This document shows positions 7,595 through 15,620 of a stretch of DNA of 64,000 bases, one piece after another (position 1 is the first letter of the stretch; each line of letters starts with the position of its first letter). Source of the stretch: Arthrobacter gallicola. GTDB lineage: Bacteria; Actinomycetota; Actinomycetes; Actinomycetales; Micrococcaceae. The notes under the pieces are model-generated. The model was not told the DNA's origin, did not search any database, and saw nothing but the letters and a program-made list of their open reading frames with translations. The DNA is taken from positions 124,001 to 188,000 of the forward strand of contig NZ_JACSQD010000006.1 in the NCBI RefSeq assembly GCF_014836775.1, given 5' to 3'. The position numbers and the translations under genes were made by a program.

Positions 7595-9016
7595 ATGGCG
7601 GAATCTTTGGAGACGGACGTTGTAGTGATCGGCGCCGGAGCCGCGGGCGAAAATGCCGCGGGGCGGGTTGTCCAGGCAGGCTTGGATGCCATTTTGGTGG
7701 AGACCGCCCTGGTCGGTGGGGAATGTTCTTACTGGGCCTGCATGCCGTCCAAGGCCCTCCTCCGCCCGGGGGCGGTGCTGGCAGAGGTGAAAGCGGTGGG
7801 CGGGGCAAGGGAAGCCGTGACCGGCAGCCTGGACGTTTCCGCGGTTTTCCGGCGCCGTAATTCCTTCACCTCTGACTGGGACGACGCCGGTCAGGTGAAG
7901 TGGGTCAAGGAGACAGGGATCGGACTGGTCCGGGGCCGGGCCCGGATCAGCGGTGAACGTGCTGTGGATGTGAGCGACGACGCCGGTGTCCACCTGAGCA
8001 TCACCGCCCGGCACGCCGTGGTGCTGGCGACGGGCTCTGCGCCCGTTAACCCTCCGCTTGACGGCCTGGCCGGTATCGATTTCTGGGGAACCGCTGATGC
8101 GGCATCCTCACAAGAGGTGCCTCGGCGGCTGCTGGTTCTGGGCGGCGGCGTCGCGGGAACGGAACTGGCGCAGGCATATGCCCGGCTGGGCTCCGAGGTG
8201 TCGCTCGTGGCACGCCACGGACTGCTGGAGTCCTACCCCCGCTCCGCGGTGGATCTGGTGGCGAAGGCGCTGGAGGCGGACGGCGTGAAGATCCACACCA
8301 ACACGTCCGCTGAACGGGTCTTTGAAGAGTCCGGTGCGGTGGTGATGGAGCTGCCCGGTGGTCAGTTCCTGTCCGGGGACAAGCTGCTGGTGGCGACCGG
8401 CCGCCGTCCGGCCCTCCAGGGGCTGGGTTTGGAGGAGCTCGGCCTTGACCCCAAGGGCCTGGCCACCGATGACAGCGGCCTGGTTGCCGGCGCCGGCAAT
8501 TGGCTGTACGCCGTTGGCGACGCCGCGGGCAAGGTCCTGCTGACACATCAAGGCAAGTACGAAGCCCGGGCGGCGGGCGCCGCGATTGCGGCCCGGGCCA
8601 AGGGAGAAATCGGCTTCGGTGCGCCTCCGCCCTGGAGCCCCTACGCTGCCACCGCCGATAGCTGCGCTGTGCCGCAGGTGGTGTTTACGGACCCCGAAAT
8701 CGCGATGGTGGGCCTGAGCCCGGAGCAGGCAGGCGAGCGTGGGATCCGCGTCTCTGAAACCTCACTGCCGATCAGCGTGGCCGGATCATCACTGTTCGCG
8801 GACGGGTATGAGGGCTGGGCGCAGATGGTGGTGGACGAGGACAGATCCGTTCCCGTGGGGTTCACCTTCGCCGGACCGGGAGTCGCCGAGCTGCTTCACG
8901 CGGCCACCATCGCCGTGACCGGCCAGGTGCCGCTGGACCGGCTGTGGCACGCGGTTCCCGCCTACCCCACCATGAGCGAGGTGTGGCTGCGCCTGCTGGA
9001 GAAATACGGGCTCTAA
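7595..9016 (+). CDS. FAD-dependent pyridine nucleotide-disulfide oxidoreductase (lipoamide-dehydrogenase-like)
   Basis: A class I flavoprotein disulfide reductase of 473 aa. It shows the N-terminal FAD dinucleotide fold VVVIGAGAAGENAA (about 10-22), the redox-active pair GGECSYWACMPSK (Cys44, Cys49), the NAD(P)H fold LLVLGGGVAGTELAQAY, the second FAD motif LYAVGDAAGKVLLTHQGKYE, and a dimerisation domain ending HAVPAYPTMSEVW. In true lipoamide dehydrogenases the last motif has HPTxSE; here the expected catalytic His position is Tyr (AYPT), though the Glu is kept. It may be a quinone or mercuric-reductase-like relative. ATG 7595 is preceded by AAAGG at 9 nt. No lipoyl-domain gene is nearby, so a role in a 2-oxoacid complex is not supported. 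Confidence 0.85.
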   Translation: MAESLETDVVVIGAGAAGENAAGRVVQAGLDAILVETALVGGECSYWACMPSKALLRPGAVLAEVKAVGGAREAVTGSLDVSAVFRRRNSFTSDWDDAGQVKWVKETGIGLVRGRARISGERAVDVSDDAGVHLSITARHAVVLATGSAPVNPPLDGLAGIDFWGTADAASSQEVPRRLLVLGGGVAGTELAQAYARLGSEVSLVARHGLLESYPRSAVDLVAKALEADGVKIHTNTSAERVFEESGAVVMELPGGQFLSGDKLLVATGRRPALQGLGLEELGLDPKGLATDDSGLVAGAGNWLYAVGDAAGKVLLTHQGKYEARAAGAAIAARAKGEIGFGAPPPWSPYAATADSCAVPQVVFTDPEIAMVGLSPEQAGERGIRVSETSLPISVAGSSLFADGYEGWAQMVVDEDRSVPVGFTFAGPGVAELLHAATIAVTGQVPLDRLWHAVPAYPTMSEVWLRLLEKYGL

Positions 9017-9050
9017 CCGGCGGCGCGGGCCCGCCGCAGATCCAGAACGG

Positions 9051-9578
9051 TCAGCCGCGGGGAACCACGAAGTGGGTGATCTTCGCATCGCGGCCGTCGA
9101 GTTCGGCCCACGGAATCTCCACGTCCATGACCGTCAGCCCGGAGGTCGGATAGTGCGTCGCCATTTCCATCACGGCATCCTCATCGGAGGAAACCGAGGC
9201 CAGCCGCATGGCCAGTTCCTGGACCCCGGGCATATGCGCAATCACCAGTAGACCCGTGACGGTTTCGGGAACGTGATTAATCACCGAAAGGATGGAGCCG
9301 GCGGACGCGTCGTACAACCGGTCCTCGAGTTTCGCTGTCGGTGCCTTCTCCCCCAGCTCGTCACAGACCCAGGTACAGGTCTGCCGGGTGCGCAGGGCGG
9401 AGGAGCAGAGAATAAAGTCGGGAACGGCGTCGTGCTCCCGCATCCAGATTCCGGCCTGCGGTGCGTCGCGGTGCCCTCGGCCGGACAGCGGCCGTTCATG
9501 GTCCGAGGTGACCTCGCGCGGCCAGTCTGCCTTGGCATGCCTCAGCAGCATCAGTTTTTTTACGTGGTGGCCGCTCAT
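9051..9578 (-). CDS. SixA-type histidine phosphatase
   Basis: A 175-aa single-domain member of the histidine phosphatase superfamily. The catalytic RHG-type motif is LMLLRHAKADW (RHAK at about 13-16), followed by the DHERPLSGRGHRDA block that places the second Arg. The second catalytic His is in LLVIAHMPGVQELA. RHAK rather than RHGE and the small size point to the SixA phosphohistidine-phosphatase branch, which dephosphorylates His-phosphorylated phosphotransfer proteins; the partner here is unknown. No phosphorelay gene is adjacent. It is followed at its 3' side by the converging flavoprotein gene. Confidence 0.85.
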   Translation of the reverse strand: MSGHHVKKLMLLRHAKADWPREVTSDHERPLSGRGHRDAPQAGIWMREHDAVPDFILCSSALRTRQTCTWVCDELGEKAPTAKLEDRLYDASAGSILSVINHVPETVTGLLVIAHMPGVQELAMRLASVSSDEDAVMEMATHYPTSGLTVMDVEIPWAELDGRDAKITHFVVPRG

Positions 9579-9595
9579 GGGCCAAGTCTATCCGG

Positions 9596-9624
9596 GCGGG
9601 GGCCGGCGCCGGCCCGGCCCCCGC
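9596..9624. terminator. strong GC hairpin between regulator gene and SixA-type gene
   Basis: GCGGGGGCCG (9596-9605) pairs perfectly with CGGCCCCCGC (9615-9624). There is no U-run, so termination at this site is only a possibility. It lies just past the stop of the minus-strand regulator. Confidence 0.4.
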
Positions 9625-9629
9625 GCGGC

Positions 9630-10484
9630 CTAGATGCTGTACTCGGGCGCTGCCCAGACGACGACCTCGGGGTGTTCGTAGAAACGGTAACCCTGGCCCC
9701 GGACCGTGCGCACGGTGTTGGCCAGGCGTCCCAGCTTCGAACGCAGCCGCCGGATGTGCACGTCGATGGTCCGCTCGTTGGGCATTTCCTCAGCGTTGCG
9801 CCAGAGCCCGGAGAGCAGTTCTTCGCGTCCTACGGTGCGGGAGGCGTTCTCCACCAGGTAGTTCAGCAGCTCAAACTCCTTGAACGTGAGGTTCAAGGTC
9901 TCGCCATCCAGGTGGACTTCGCGCCGGGAAAGGTCGATCAGGACGCCGGAGGGCCGGGGCGCACTCGGCTGCACCGGGGCGGGTGCAGGAGTTTCCTGGC
10001 GCGCGCGGCGGTTCGCTGTCGGGTCGCCCAGGGCCTGGCGCACGACGTCGATATCCGAGCCGGCCGCGTCTGCCGGAGCCAGCGCGACGGCGGCATGGCT
10101 CTGCGCACCGGGAACAAGAGTCTGGACGTGGGCGCGGATTTCCTGCGCCAGTTTGGTCAGCGTGGTTCCGTTGGCTGCGGCGGTGTCCTCGTCGAGTCCG
10201 ACGTAGATCACGAAGCCGCGGGCAACGGTGTCATTGGACGCAGGGAGCGGTGCTGCGGCGCCGGAGGGCGCAGCAGCGGGGATGGGGGCGGTCATGGGCA
10301 GCCCTTCAGAAGCTGAGCGGAAAGGGCTCGCACCGGTCGGGATGACCTGGCCGGGGAACTGCTGGACGGCACCCGGGGCACCGAACTGGCGGGGAAAGCC
10401 TGGCGCCGAAGAGCGGGGCATACCTGCCGAGCGGTTCTGAGCATTGCGAAGGGAGATGTGGACGTACCCGGATGCTACTGACAT
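9630..10484 (-). CDS. winged-helix transcriptional regulator (OmpR-type DNA-binding domain, no receiver)
   Basis: A 284-aa protein whose C-terminal ~100 residues form an OmpR/PhoB-type winged helix: LTFKEFELLNYLVENASRTV, GREELLSGLWRN, then RTIDVHIRRLRSKLGR and VRTVRGQGYRFYEHPE. There is no CheY-like receiver domain. Instead a Pro/Ala-rich N-terminus (about 1-85) is followed by a small unrecognised domain (RGFVIYVGLDEDTAAANGTT to about 150), so control is unlikely to be a simple two-component phosphorylation. ATG 10484 has GAGG at 7 nt. An unusually long intergenic region with a CRP-like site lies upstream. Confidence 0.85.
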   Translation of the reverse strand: MSVASGYVHISLRNAQNRSAGMPRSSAPGFPRQFGAPGAVQQFPGQVIPTGASPFRSASEGLPMTAPIPAAAPSGAAAPLPASNDTVARGFVIYVGLDEDTAAANGTTLTKLAQEIRAHVQTLVPGAQSHAAVALAPADAAGSDIDVVRQALGDPTANRRARQETPAPAPVQPSAPRPSGVLIDLSRREVHLDGETLNLTFKEFELLNYLVENASRTVGREELLSGLWRNAEEMPNERTIDVHIRRLRSKLGRLANTVRTVRGQGYRFYEHPEVVVWAAPEYSI

Positions 10485-10885
10485 TTTGGGACCTCATGGT
10501 GAATTACCGTCATCACGGCACTATGCAGGGGGTGTGCCCGGTCGAGATGGCGCAGGGGTTGTGCCCTTCGTTGGGCTTTTGTGGTGCCTGGGGATTGGGG
10601 GTGGTATCCCTAAGCCTGCATTCGACGACAGCAGTTCTTCCCGCAGGCATTGCTGCCAGAAAGAAGATCTGCGACACATGCTGTCGTGTGGATGTTCACG
10701 TTACGGATTATTGCATGTAACAAACACATACGCACAAGTAACAAAGCCGGGCGTGTCTCAGATAGTGGACTTCGAGTGGGCATTTGTGATTGAAATCACG
10801 GATTATGCCCCCTTGGTCACCATCTCTACACCTAGGGTTTGGTCCGGAGAATCAAGCTCCCACAAGGGCTTTCTATCGAAAAGGC
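10485..10885. other. long non-coding regulatory region upstream of the winged-helix gene
   Basis: About 400 bp without a convincing gene, visibly lower in GC than its flanks. It contains a CRP-like palindrome at 10785-10800, an inverted GTTAC/GTAAC pair (10700-10704, 10717-10721) and a repeated GTAACAAA (from 10717 and again near 10738). The open frames across it have no coding character or ribosome site. Confidence 0.5.
10785..10800. promoter_or_regulatory. candidate CRP/GlxR binding site
   Basis: TGTGA-TTGAAA-TCACG matches TGTGA-N6-TCACA except for the last base, and its core GTGATT-GA-AATCAC is a perfect inverted repeat. It lies about 300 bp upstream of the winged-helix gene start and downstream of the upp terminator, so the regulator is the natural target. 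Confidence 0.5.
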
Positions 10886-10931
10886 GATAAAAAAGAACCA
10901 GCGGCTCATAAGCACACTTATGAACCGCTGG
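10886..10931 (-). terminator. intrinsic terminator of upp
   Basis: On the minus strand CCAGCGGTTCATAAG (10931-10917) pairs with CTTATGAGCCGCTGG (10912-10898) with one mismatch, followed by TTCTTTTTTATC. It lies 67 bp after the upp stop. Confidence 0.88.
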
Positions 10932-10997
10932 AAGTCAAGCAATGGAAAATTGTCCGCATAGTGAGACAAATCTGGGCGTCGAGCGCCCTTCTGAAGG

Positions 10998-11633
10998 CTA
11001 GTTGACGACTCCGTAGAGCCGATCCCCAGCATCCCCCAAGCCTGGCACGATATAGGCCTTCTCATCGAGGCGCTCATCGATGGATGCCAGGACGATGGTC
11101 ACGTTTGCGTCGGCCAGCTCCTTTTCGAGGATGCTGAGCCCCTCCGGCGCTCCCAGCAGGCAGATGCAGACGATTTCCGCTGCGCCCCGCTGGAACAGGA
11201 ACTTGATGGCTTCGCGCAGGGTGCCGCCGGTGGCGAGCATCGGGTCGAGCACGAAGACCTGGCGACCGGTCAGATCATCGGGAAGGCGTTCCGCGTACGT
11301 AATCGCTTCCAGCGTCTCCTCGTTGCGGGCCATCCCCAGGAAGCCGACCTCGGCGGTGGGGACCAGCCGGGTCATACCCTCCAGCATGCCGAGTCCGGCG
11401 CGCAGGATCGGCACCACCAGCGGTGTGGGCTTCACCAGCCCGGTGCCTACGGTGGCGGTGACCGGGGTTTCGATGTTGACAGGCTCCACCCGGACGTTGC
11501 GGGTGGCTTCATAGGCCAGCAGTGTCACAAGTTCTTCGGTGAGCTGACGGAAGACCGGTGAAGGGGTGTCCTTGTCCCGGAGAACCGTCAGTTTGTGGGC
11601 TACGAGGGGATGATCCACTACTAGTACGCGCAT
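10998..11633 (-). CDS. upp: uracil phosphoribosyltransferase
   Basis: Pyrimidine salvage: uracil plus PRPP gives UMP. The 211-aa product has the usual length. Diagnostic blocks are [20 protein letters not shown] near the N-terminus, [14 protein letters not shown], the PRPP-binding [17 protein letters not shown], and the C-terminal uracil-binding region [18 protein letters not shown] 11633 is the only sensible start, although the upstream GGA is weak. It is divergent from tadA across about 80 bp. Confidence 0.97.
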   Translation of the reverse strand: MRVLVVDHPLVAHKLTVLRDKDTPSPVFRQLTEELVTLLAYEATRNVRVEPVNIETPVTATVGTGLVKPTPLVVPILRAGLGMLEGMTRLVPTAEVGFLGMARNEETLEAITYAERLPDDLTGRQVFVLDPMLATGGTLREAIKFLFQRGAAEIVCICLLGAPEGLSILEKELADANVTIVLASIDERLDEKAYIVPGLGDAGDRLYGVVN

Positions 11634-11713
11634 GAGTCCAAACTACCATCGCGCCTCCCGCCGCCCCGGCCGGAAATTGGGGGCTGCCGCGCGAAATAAG
11701 GGACCATGACTGT

Positions 11714-12205
11714 ATGGAATCCATCACCACTGAGCACGAGGCCTGGATGGGCCTGGCGCTGGCAGAGGCCCGCGGGGCGCTGGCGACGTCGGACGTGCCG
11801 ATTGGCGCCGTCGTTGTGGGCCCTGACGGCCGGATCCTGGGTACCGGACGCAATGAGCGCGAGGCGACGGGAGATCCCACCGCACATGCGGAAGTGGTGG
11901 CCATCCGCCAGGCGGCTGCGGCTGTGGGTGAGTGGCGGCTGGCCGGCTGCACCCTGGTGGTGACGCTGGAGCCGTGCGCCATGTGTGCCGGCGCCATAGT
12001 GCTCGCCCGGGTACCGCGGGTGGTTTTCGGTGCCTGGGATGAGAAGGCCGGAGCGTCGGGGTCCGTTTTTGAGATCCTGCGCGAGCCGCGGCTGAACCAT
12101 TGGGTGGAAGTTTTTCCCGGCGTACGGGAGGCGGAGTGCGGAGCCCTGCTGCGGGAGTTTTTCGGTGCGCGGCGGGCTTCCGGCGGTTCCCTGCCTGCGG
12201 AGTAG
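11714..12205 (+). CDS. tadA: tRNA-specific adenosine deaminase
   Basis: Deaminates A34 of tRNA-Arg(ACG) to inosine. The 163-aa protein shows the cytidine-deaminase-fold zinc motifs: PTAHAEVVAIRQA (His ligand and catalytic Glu) and LEPCAMCAGAIVLAR (PC..C). The end KAGASGSVFEILREPRLNHW is typical of TadA. The Arg-ACG substrate tRNA is encoded in this same window (6793). The ATG lies about 10 nt after AAGGGA. The upstream ATG at 11706 is in another frame. Confidence 0.93.
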   Translation: MESITTEHEAWMGLALAEARGALATSDVPIGAVVVGPDGRILGTGRNEREATGDPTAHAEVVAIRQAAAAVGEWRLAGCTLVVTLEPCAMCAGAIVLARVPRVVFGAWDEKAGASGSVFEILREPRLNHWVEVFPGVREAECGALLREFFGARRASGGSLPAE

Positions 12206-12318
12206 GTCCCCACAGGGTTAGCCACCCGGGAGGTTCGTTGACCGCGGACTAGCCGCACTACAGATTGATAAGTAGGCTTGCTTTTGTCCGGACGGCAGCA
12301 CAGCAGCTAGGAGCAGGC

Positions 12319-12807
12319 ATGAGTTCAGAGCAGCAGGAAGGCATCGACCGCGTGGTCCGTATTCTGGAGCACGCGAAGATCGGCAACCTCACCACCATGG
12401 ACCTCAAGGGGAATCTGGTGAGCCGCCCATTAGAGCTGCAGGAGACGGATTCGGACGGCAATCTGTGGTTCTTCACCCAGGATCCGTCACCCAAGGCGGA
12501 TGAGATCCGGGCCAACCCGAACGTCAATGTCTCGGTGGTGGACAAGAAGGGTTACCTCTCCATCAGCGGCAGGGCGGAGATCACCAAAGACCAGGAGCGG
12601 ATCACGGAGCTCTGGAAATCCTCGGCTGCCGCCTGGTTCGAGCAGGGCCGCGACGATCCAACGGTCGCGCTGATCAAGGTCAACAGCCAGACGGCGGAGT
12701 ACTGGGTCTCGGACGAACCAAAGGTTGCCACCATCTTCAAGATCGGGAAGAGCGCGGTGACGGGGCAGACTCCGGACATTGGCAAGAACGACGTCGTTGA
12801 TCTCTAG
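12319..12807 (+). CDS. pyridoxamine 5'-phosphate oxidase-fold protein (general stress protein 26-like)
   Basis: A 162-aa flavin-binding split-barrel protein. Features are the N-terminal helix plus strand KIGNLTTMDLKGNLVSRPLE, the LWFFTQDPSPKADEIRANPN segment typical of the YdaG/GSP26 branch, VNVSVVDKKGYLSISGRAEI, and the C-terminal WVSDEPKVATIFKIGKSAVT. Members often bind FMN, FAD or F420 and are induced by stress; the ligand is not deducible here. ATG 12319 has AGGAG 5 nt upstream, which decides against the earlier in-frame ATG at 12265. Confidence 0.85.
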   Translation: MSSEQQEGIDRVVRILEHAKIGNLTTMDLKGNLVSRPLELQETDSDGNLWFFTQDPSPKADEIRANPNVNVSVVDKKGYLSISGRAEITKDQERITELWKSSAAAWFEQGRDDPTVALIKVNSQTAEYWVSDEPKVATIFKIGKSAVTGQTPDIGKNDVVDL

Positions 12808-12893
12808 TTCGTCTGCTGGCGGCCGCATGCCGGGTTGAGTACTGCCGGGACGTTTTGGGGCTGGGGGCCAAGACCCGGTAAGGTTGTCCCGTT

Positions 12894-12983
12894 GGTGACG
12901 TGTCCGAGCGGCCGAAGGTGCAACACTCGAAATGTTGTTTGGTGTAAAAGCCAACGTGGGTTCAAATCCCACCGTCACCGCCA
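12894..12983 (+). tRNA. tRNA-Ser (anticodon CGA)
   Basis: A 90-nt class II tRNA with a long variable arm. The acceptor GGTGACG pairs perfectly with CGTCACC, discriminator G, CCA encoded (12981-12983). Anticodon stem CAACA/TGTTG encloses CTCGAAA (anticodon CGA, reads UCG). Confidence 0.95.
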
Positions 12984-12991
12984 ACTGAAAT

Positions 12992-13040
12992 GGCCCCGGT
13001 TCCCTTGTAAATCAAGGGAAACCGGGGCCTTTCGCTTTTT
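12992..13040 (+). terminator. intrinsic terminator after tRNA-Ser
   Basis: GGCCCCGGTTCCCTTG (12992-13007) pairs with CAAGGGAAACCGGGGCC (13013-13029) with one bulge, followed by TTTCGCTTTTT. Confidence 0.85.
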
Positions 13041-13103
13041 CTCTCCTTGGAGCGATGCCGGCATAAATTAGAAGTGGGCATCCTGATCGAGGACTCGCAA
13101 CCG

Positions 13104-14045
13104 TCAGCTGGCGGCAGCAGTGATGGCGTCCCACACGCGCTCCGGTTCTTCAGCGATGCGGTTGAGGACATACAGCCACCATTGGTCCCCGAAACTTGAG
13201 TATTCCCGAGTGGTGAACCCATCCCGGTGCAAGCGGTCAAGGGTGGCAGTGCCTAGCCCCAACAGCATCTCGAACTCCACCTGAGGCCGGTCGGCCAAGT
13301 CGGCGTGCCGGGTGATGATGTCCTCAATCAGCGCAGCGTCGTGAGTGGCCAGGGATACTGGGTGACCGGCCTGGAGAATCCGGTCGGTCAGGCTCAGATA
13401 GGCGGCATGCAGTTCGGCGCTGCCGCGGGGGTGCGCGATTTCCTCCGGCTCCAGGAAGGCGCCCTTCACCAGGCGGATAATGCCCGGGCGCCTCAGCACC
13501 CGGTCCAAATCGGCTTCGGTGCGGTGCAACCTCGCCTGAACGGTAATGCCCACGTTCAGCCCCTCTTCGCTGAGGGTGTCGTAGAGGTCCAGGACAAGAT
13601 CCGTACGTTCTGACCCCTCGGCCGAGATCATCAACGCCGTCCCCAGCGGCGCAAGCTCCCGCGCCATCGCCCGGACGTTCTGCGCGGTCAAGTCCCGGTC
13701 CACCAGAGCTCCGATGTGCGAGAGGTCGAAGGAGACAGTGCTGGCAATCTGCGCCGCCCGCAAGGCGGAAATCAATTCCAGGAAAACTTCGGTTTCTGTC
13801 TTCACGAGCTCAGCATCACGCACGCTTTCGCCCACATACTCCAGGCTGACCAGATGCCCACGGTCCATACTGCGAGCGGCCGCAGCCAAGGCGTCGTTGA
13901 TGGTTCCTCCCGCCGAATACTGCCTGGCGATCTTCGTTGCCACGGCTGCCAAGGCCGGGGAGGACATCACTGTTTCTCTCAGGTCCTCATCCAGCGCCCA
14001 CCCACGCAGTACATCAGCAGCCCTGTCCCGATTTGTCATGCTCAA
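13104..14045 (-). CDS. proline dehydrogenase-like (PRODH domain) protein
   Basis: A 313-aa protein with the TIM-barrel PRODH signature: SLEYVGESV near residue 70, TVSFDLSHIGALV, LMISAEGSERTDLVLDLYDTL, VGITVQARLHRTEADL, RLVKGAFLEPEEIA, SLATHDAALIEDI, FEMLLGLG and a C-terminal YSSFGDQWWLYVLNRIAEEP. Proline dehydrogenases oxidise proline to P5C with FAD. The final helix of canonical enzymes carries two adjacent Arg (RRxAE) that bind the substrate carboxylate; here the first is Asn (NRIAE). No P5C dehydrogenase is adjacent. The fold is confident; proline as substrate is not. ATG 14045 or 14039 could be the start. Confidence 0.8.
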   Translation of the reverse strand: MSMTNRDRAADVLRGWALDEDLRETVMSSPALAAVATKIARQYSAGGTINDALAAAARSMDRGHLVSLEYVGESVRDAELVKTETEVFLELISALRAAQIASTVSFDLSHIGALVDRDLTAQNVRAMARELAPLGTALMISAEGSERTDLVLDLYDTLSEEGLNVGITVQARLHRTEADLDRVLRRPGIIRLVKGAFLEPEEIAHPRGSAELHAAYLSLTDRILQAGHPVSLATHDAALIEDIITRHADLADRPQVEFEMLLGLGTATLDRLHRDGFTTREYSSFGDQWWLYVLNRIAEEPERVWDAITAAAS

Positions 14046-14325
14046 CCGATCCCCCCTTCTCAGCTACGGCGCTCACGCGGCAACGCCGTCGATCAATTCA
14101 CGGGCCCAAGGCGGCACCGCTTACTGCCGGTGTTTCTGCCCCGGATCAACTTGATAAGCGAGGCAAGCATCCCACACGCAACCAGCGAAGCGGCGCCTTC
14201 AACGCGTTGAACCTGACAGGGAACGTCAACACTCGGACCGGGACCAGGCGTCGGTCGCCACGCCGCATCCGCTAACGTGCTGGATACGACGGAGACATCT
14301 CCCGGCAAGGAAGGCGGACAAGCAC

Positions 14326-15168
14326 GTGTTATACCGTTGCGGGGTGACGGACACACGAATCGCCTGGCAGTTCACAGCCCTGACGTTCGCAATCGCCTAC
14401 GGCATCTCCGGCGCGCTGATCGTCGCGGCTCGATTCGGGTACGAAGTGAACAATGTCGTGACGACGGTGCCGGAATTCCTGGCAAACGTGCCCTTCGCGA
14501 TTTACATTCTGTCTCCGGCGATCGCTTCCTACCTCGTCCTTAAGCGGAGCCGGAAGGTTTCCGGTCTTGGGCAGTGGCTGAAGCTCGTCTTCTTCGCCAA
14601 GGGTCGCCCACTGGGGTACCTGCTGGTTATCTCTGCTCTCGTCCTGTACTTCGCGCTTCACCTGGTGGTTTCCGGCCCGTCTTTGCTGGCGCTTCCCTGG
14701 TTCATGTTCGTCCTGTCCCTGCCCGGAAACCTCATCATCGGTGGCATGGAGGAGGCCGGGTGGATGACTGCACTGCAGCCCGAGCTTGATCGCCGGTGGG
14801 GCTTTGCGGTGTCTTCCCTAATGGTCGGATTCATCTGGCTGCTCTGGCACATCCCGCTGTTCTTTCTTCCGGGCACGAATCATGAGGCAGGCGTCATCAA
14901 CTTCTGGATGTTCGCGGTCCAGATCATGGCCTTCCGTTTTCTCTATGGCGCGATTTACACGGTGTCCCGCCGGAACGCGGTGTTCCTGTGCATCCTCTGC
15001 CACACTGCGTTCAACGCTGCCAGCTTCACTTTCGGCTTCCCGCCAACCACCTGGGCGGGCACCATCGTGGCAAACGCAGCGGTGGTGGCCCTCGCCGTCG
15101 GCGTGGTGACCGTCTCCGGCAGACAGGCGGGGAACAGCTCCCGCGGAGTTCCTGCTGCCGCCCTATAG
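14326..15168 (+). CDS. CPBP-family intramembrane metalloprotease
   Basis: A 280-aa integral membrane protein with about seven to eight hydrophobic segments. It carries the three motifs of the CAAX/CPBP (Abi) family: the Glu pair in MEEAGWMTALQPEL (about residue 143), FIWLLWHIPLFF and LCILCHTAFN. The first motif is usually EExxxR; here the Arg position is Met. Members cleave prenylated or bacteriocin-related proteins, or act in defence and immunity; the substrate here is unknown. GTG 14326 has AAGGAAGG about 11 nt upstream; GTG 14344 is an alternative. It diverges from the PRODH gene across 280 bp that shows no further gene. Confidence 0.85.
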   Translation: MLYRCGVTDTRIAWQFTALTFAIAYGISGALIVAARFGYEVNNVVTTVPEFLANVPFAIYILSPAIASYLVLKRSRKVSGLGQWLKLVFFAKGRPLGYLLVISALVLYFALHLVVSGPSLLALPWFMFVLSLPGNLIIGGMEEAGWMTALQPELDRRWGFAVSSLMVGFIWLLWHIPLFFLPGTNHEAGVINFWMFAVQIMAFRFLYGAIYTVSRRNAVFLCILCHTAFNAASFTFGFPPTTWAGTIVANAAVVALAVGVVTVSGRQAGNSSRGVPAAAL

Positions 15169-15206
15169 TGAAACCACCGATTCTCCAGCAGCAGAGCGAG
15201 GAAAAC

Positions 15207-15620
15207 GTGCAGCAGGATCAACTCGACGGCGCAGGCTCCTCCAGGGAGGCGCTTACCATCGACCAGTTGCTGGCTGAAAGCCGCGGCGGGCGGGAACGTG
15301 TTCCGGCTTCGGACTTGGAACGGGAGATAGCGTCGGGCGCCCTGGTGGTGGATACCCGGCCAGCGGACCAGCGGGACCGTGACGGTGAGCTGCCGGGCGC
15401 CGTCGTCGTTGACCGGAACGTCCTGGAGTGGCGCCTCGACCCCTCGAGTCCTCACCGGCTGCCGGCCGCCGGGGATCCGGGTCGCCGGATCATTGTTGTG
15501 TGCAATGAGGGCTACAGTTCCAGCCTTGCTGCACACACGCTGCAACGGCTGGGCTTGCCCCGGGCTACCGATCTGATCGGAGGCTTCCAGGCGTGGACGG
15601 CGCTGCGCAGGGCTGACTAG
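15207..15620 (+). CDS. rhodanese-like domain protein
   Basis: A 137-aa single rhodanese domain, likely a sulfurtransferase. The core shows VPASDLEREIASGALVVDTR, the domain signature ELPGAVVVDRNVLEWRLDP, the active-site loop IVVCNEGYSSSLAA with the persulfide Cys, and the closing LIGGFQAWTAL. GTG 15207 has GAGG 5 nt upstream; longer in-frame versions would run back into the CPBP gene and were rejected. The stop TAG overlaps the stop of the opposing M24 peptidase gene, the two sharing CTAG. Confidence 0.88.
   Translation: MQQDQLDGAGSSREALTIDQLLAESRGGRERVPASDLEREIASGALVVDTRPADQRDRDGELPGAVVVDRNVLEWRLDPSSPHRLPAAGDPGRRIIVVCNEGYSSSLAAHTLQRLGLPRATDLIGGFQAWTALRRAD

Noticed and set aside
10444..10890. 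Possible 148-residue plus-strand gene in the regulator/upp interval
   Set aside because: Overlaps the start of the winged-helix gene, has no ribosome site and no coding-like residue pattern.
14988..15206. Longer version of the rhodanese gene
   Set aside because: The extension overlaps the CPBP gene in another frame; GTG 15207 has a proper ribosome site.
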